From positions 1 through 63,697 of the forward strand of contig JANQKS010000039.1 in the NCBI GenBank assembly GCA_028281005.1: a stretch of 63,697 nt of DNA. Reading direction: 5' to 3'. Positions within the stretch are counted from its first letter, which is position 1. Each line of letters opens with the position of its first letter. Made by a program: the position numbers and the translations under genes. This DNA comes from Pseudomonadales bacterium (GTDB lineage: Bacteria > Pseudomonadota > Gammaproteobacteria > Pseudomonadales > Azotimanducaceae). Below, piece by piece: positions 62,945 through 63,697 of the stretch. The notes below the pieces were generated by a model that was given only the letters and a program-made list of their open reading frames with translations, did no database searches and had not been told where the DNA came from.

Positions 62945-62967
62945 ACTAGTGCTCAAACCACTTGAAA
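62945..62967. repeat. 23-bp dispersed repeat, copy 2
   Basis: CACTAGTGCTCAAACCACTTGAA directly after the stop codon at 62940-62942, identical to 56786-56808. Both copies are on the same strand and start at or just after a stop codon. The outer inverted repeat is less complete here (TTGAAAACT). Confidence 0.7.
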
Positions 62968-62989
62968 ACTAGAGTCCTTCAATACAAGC

Positions 62990-63433
62990 ATGGATGCTGA
63001 ACAAGCGCTACAACGGGCGAACGAACTACTGCGGCAACATCAGCTGCCAGATTGGACAGTACGCCTCGACCACGCCCGCCAACGTTGTGGCGCTTGTCAC
63101 TTCGGCCCCCGGGAAATTACCCTTTCGCGCTACTTTGTCCAGTTAAACGATCCGGCTGAGATCGACGCCACTATCCTTCACGAAATTGCCCACGCCCTCG
63201 CCGGCCTTCGTGCGGGTCATGGTCCGCGTTGGCTGCAAATAGCTGAGCGTATCGGCGCACCGCTACACACCACCAACCACAGCGCCGCCATGCCGGCGCC
63301 ACCTTGGGGATTACGTTGCATCACTTGTGAGGCTATTGTGGCTAGACGTCACCGCCGCAGTTTGAATCTCGATCACGTGCGTTGTAAACACTGCGGGACA
63401 GAACAAGGTGTACTACGCTGGGAACGTCTTTAA
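62990..63433 (+). CDS. SprT-like zinc metalloprotein
   Basis: 147 aa. The zincin motif HEIAHALAG (HExxH, residues about 65-69) follows the strand ITLSRYFVQLNDPAEIDATIL, and a third metal His is likely in GHGPRW. The C-terminal zinc ribbon has CITCEAI and CKHCGTEQG. SprT/SPRTN-like proteins are thought to be DNA- or protein-associated proteases; bacterial members are uncharacterised. Length is usual for the group. Confidence 0.85.
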   Translation: MDAEQALQRANELLRQHQLPDWTVRLDHARQRCGACHFGPREITLSRYFVQLNDPAEIDATILHEIAHALAGLRAGHGPRWLQIAERIGAPLHTTNHSAAMPAPPWGLRCITCEAIVARRHRRSLNLDHVRCKHCGTEQGVLRWERL

Positions 63434-63470
63434 CCCCTGTCTATGACACCTATTTCTACGCAGAAATAAG

Positions 63471-63494
63471 AAGCAGTCTGCCTAACGACTGCTT
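63471..63494. terminator. Hairpin between convergent genes
   Basis: AAGCAGTC-TGCCTAAC-GACTGCTT, an 8-bp perfect stem with an 8-nt loop, extended by AAAT/ATTT with a bulge. It lies about 40 bp past the SprT-like stop and overlaps the end of the ychJ fragment. A/T-rich flanks make it a plausible bidirectional terminator. Confidence 0.5.
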
Positions 63495-63643
63495 ATTTCA
63501 CCACCCACGTACATCCAGCGTCGGCCTACGTATTGGAATTGACTCACCTCGTGCAGCCGATGGCCTTTGCCGGCAATTTTGTAGCGCGCCACAAACTCCA
63601 CTAGCCCGGAAATCTCACCGCTAGAATAGAAATAGGCCTCTTT
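63482..63643 (-). pseudogene. C-terminal fragment of a YchJ-like (UPF0225/SEC-C) protein
   Basis: The minus strand reads KEAYFYSSGEISGLVEFVARYKIAGKGHRL then HEVSQFQYVGRRWMYVGGEISS and a stop. This is the C-terminal NTF2-like part of YchJ proteins (VEFVARYK, HRLHE.SxF, GRWxYxDG). A TAG lies directly before KEA (63646-63644), and the bases beyond (63647-63697) do not continue the family. The gene seems broken there, by mutation or by an inserted element running past the window edge. Confidence 0.65.
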
Positions 63644-63697
63644 CTAGGGCATAAAGTAAGGGCGACCAAGCACTTACGAATGACCAGAAGAGAGGCC

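Overview
The window reads as a chromosomal segment of a gammaproteobacterium, probably aerobic and heterotrophic (marine-type members of the Cellvibrionales/Halieaceae come to mind, but this rests on gene content and not on a search). Core genes (guaA, guaB), many class III CoA-transferases, enoyl-CoA hydratases, SDRs, a Baeyer-Villiger-type monooxygenase, epoxide hydrolases and an LLM oxidoreductase point to breakdown of fatty, cyclic or terpenoid compounds. No rRNA, tRNA, integrase or intact IS was seen.

Layout. 1-9977 is a type I-C CRISPR-Cas locus on the minus strand: WYL regulator (frameshifted at an A8 run), cas3, cas5, cas8c (with an internal cas11c start), cas7, a decayed hicAB toxin-antitoxin pair, cas4, cas1, cas2, leader and array. 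The most notable feature lies between cas3 and cas5. A sigma70-like promoter there drives a short RNA that begins with the last 12 nt of the CRISPR repeat. This is followed by a spacer-like stretch and a 12-bp hairpin. The spacer-like stretch matches that same promoter 14/16 next to a TTC PAM, with mismatches only at positions 6 and 12, the bases flipped out in Cascade. This predicts a built-in crRNA-like guide by which Cascade represses its own operon. It may also repress a divergent promoter in front of a 40-codon hydrophobic peptide ORF.

10186-13247 holds guaBA. 13299-23600 has a sulfatase/MFS pair, a CoA-transferase, a DUF1501/DUF1800 pair, a Tat-exported aldo/keto reductase, larC and relics of Ku and LigD (lost NHEJ). 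23602-26267 has a molybdopterin oxidoreductase and a DUF4124 protein. 26375-52280 is a long catabolic and lipid-metabolism region in several operons, including a decayed FMN-dependent hydroxyacid dehydrogenase. 52346-54136 has a PadR/HAAS membrane-protein pair with a clear operator-promoter and a VOC pseudogene. 54266-56791 encodes two c-di-GMP phosphodiesterase-type proteins (HD-GYP with a degenerate HD motif, and EAL).

56818-59945 is a cobalamin import operon (btuFCD plus a small membrane protein) behind a cobalamin riboswitch. 60090-62597 has a LysR regulator, a PaaI thioesterase and a secreted peroxiredoxin-like protein in which TGA replaces the peroxidatic cysteine, followed by a SECIS-like hairpin: a very likely selenoprotein. 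The end has a small conserved protein, a SprT-like zinc protein and a broken ychJ fragment.
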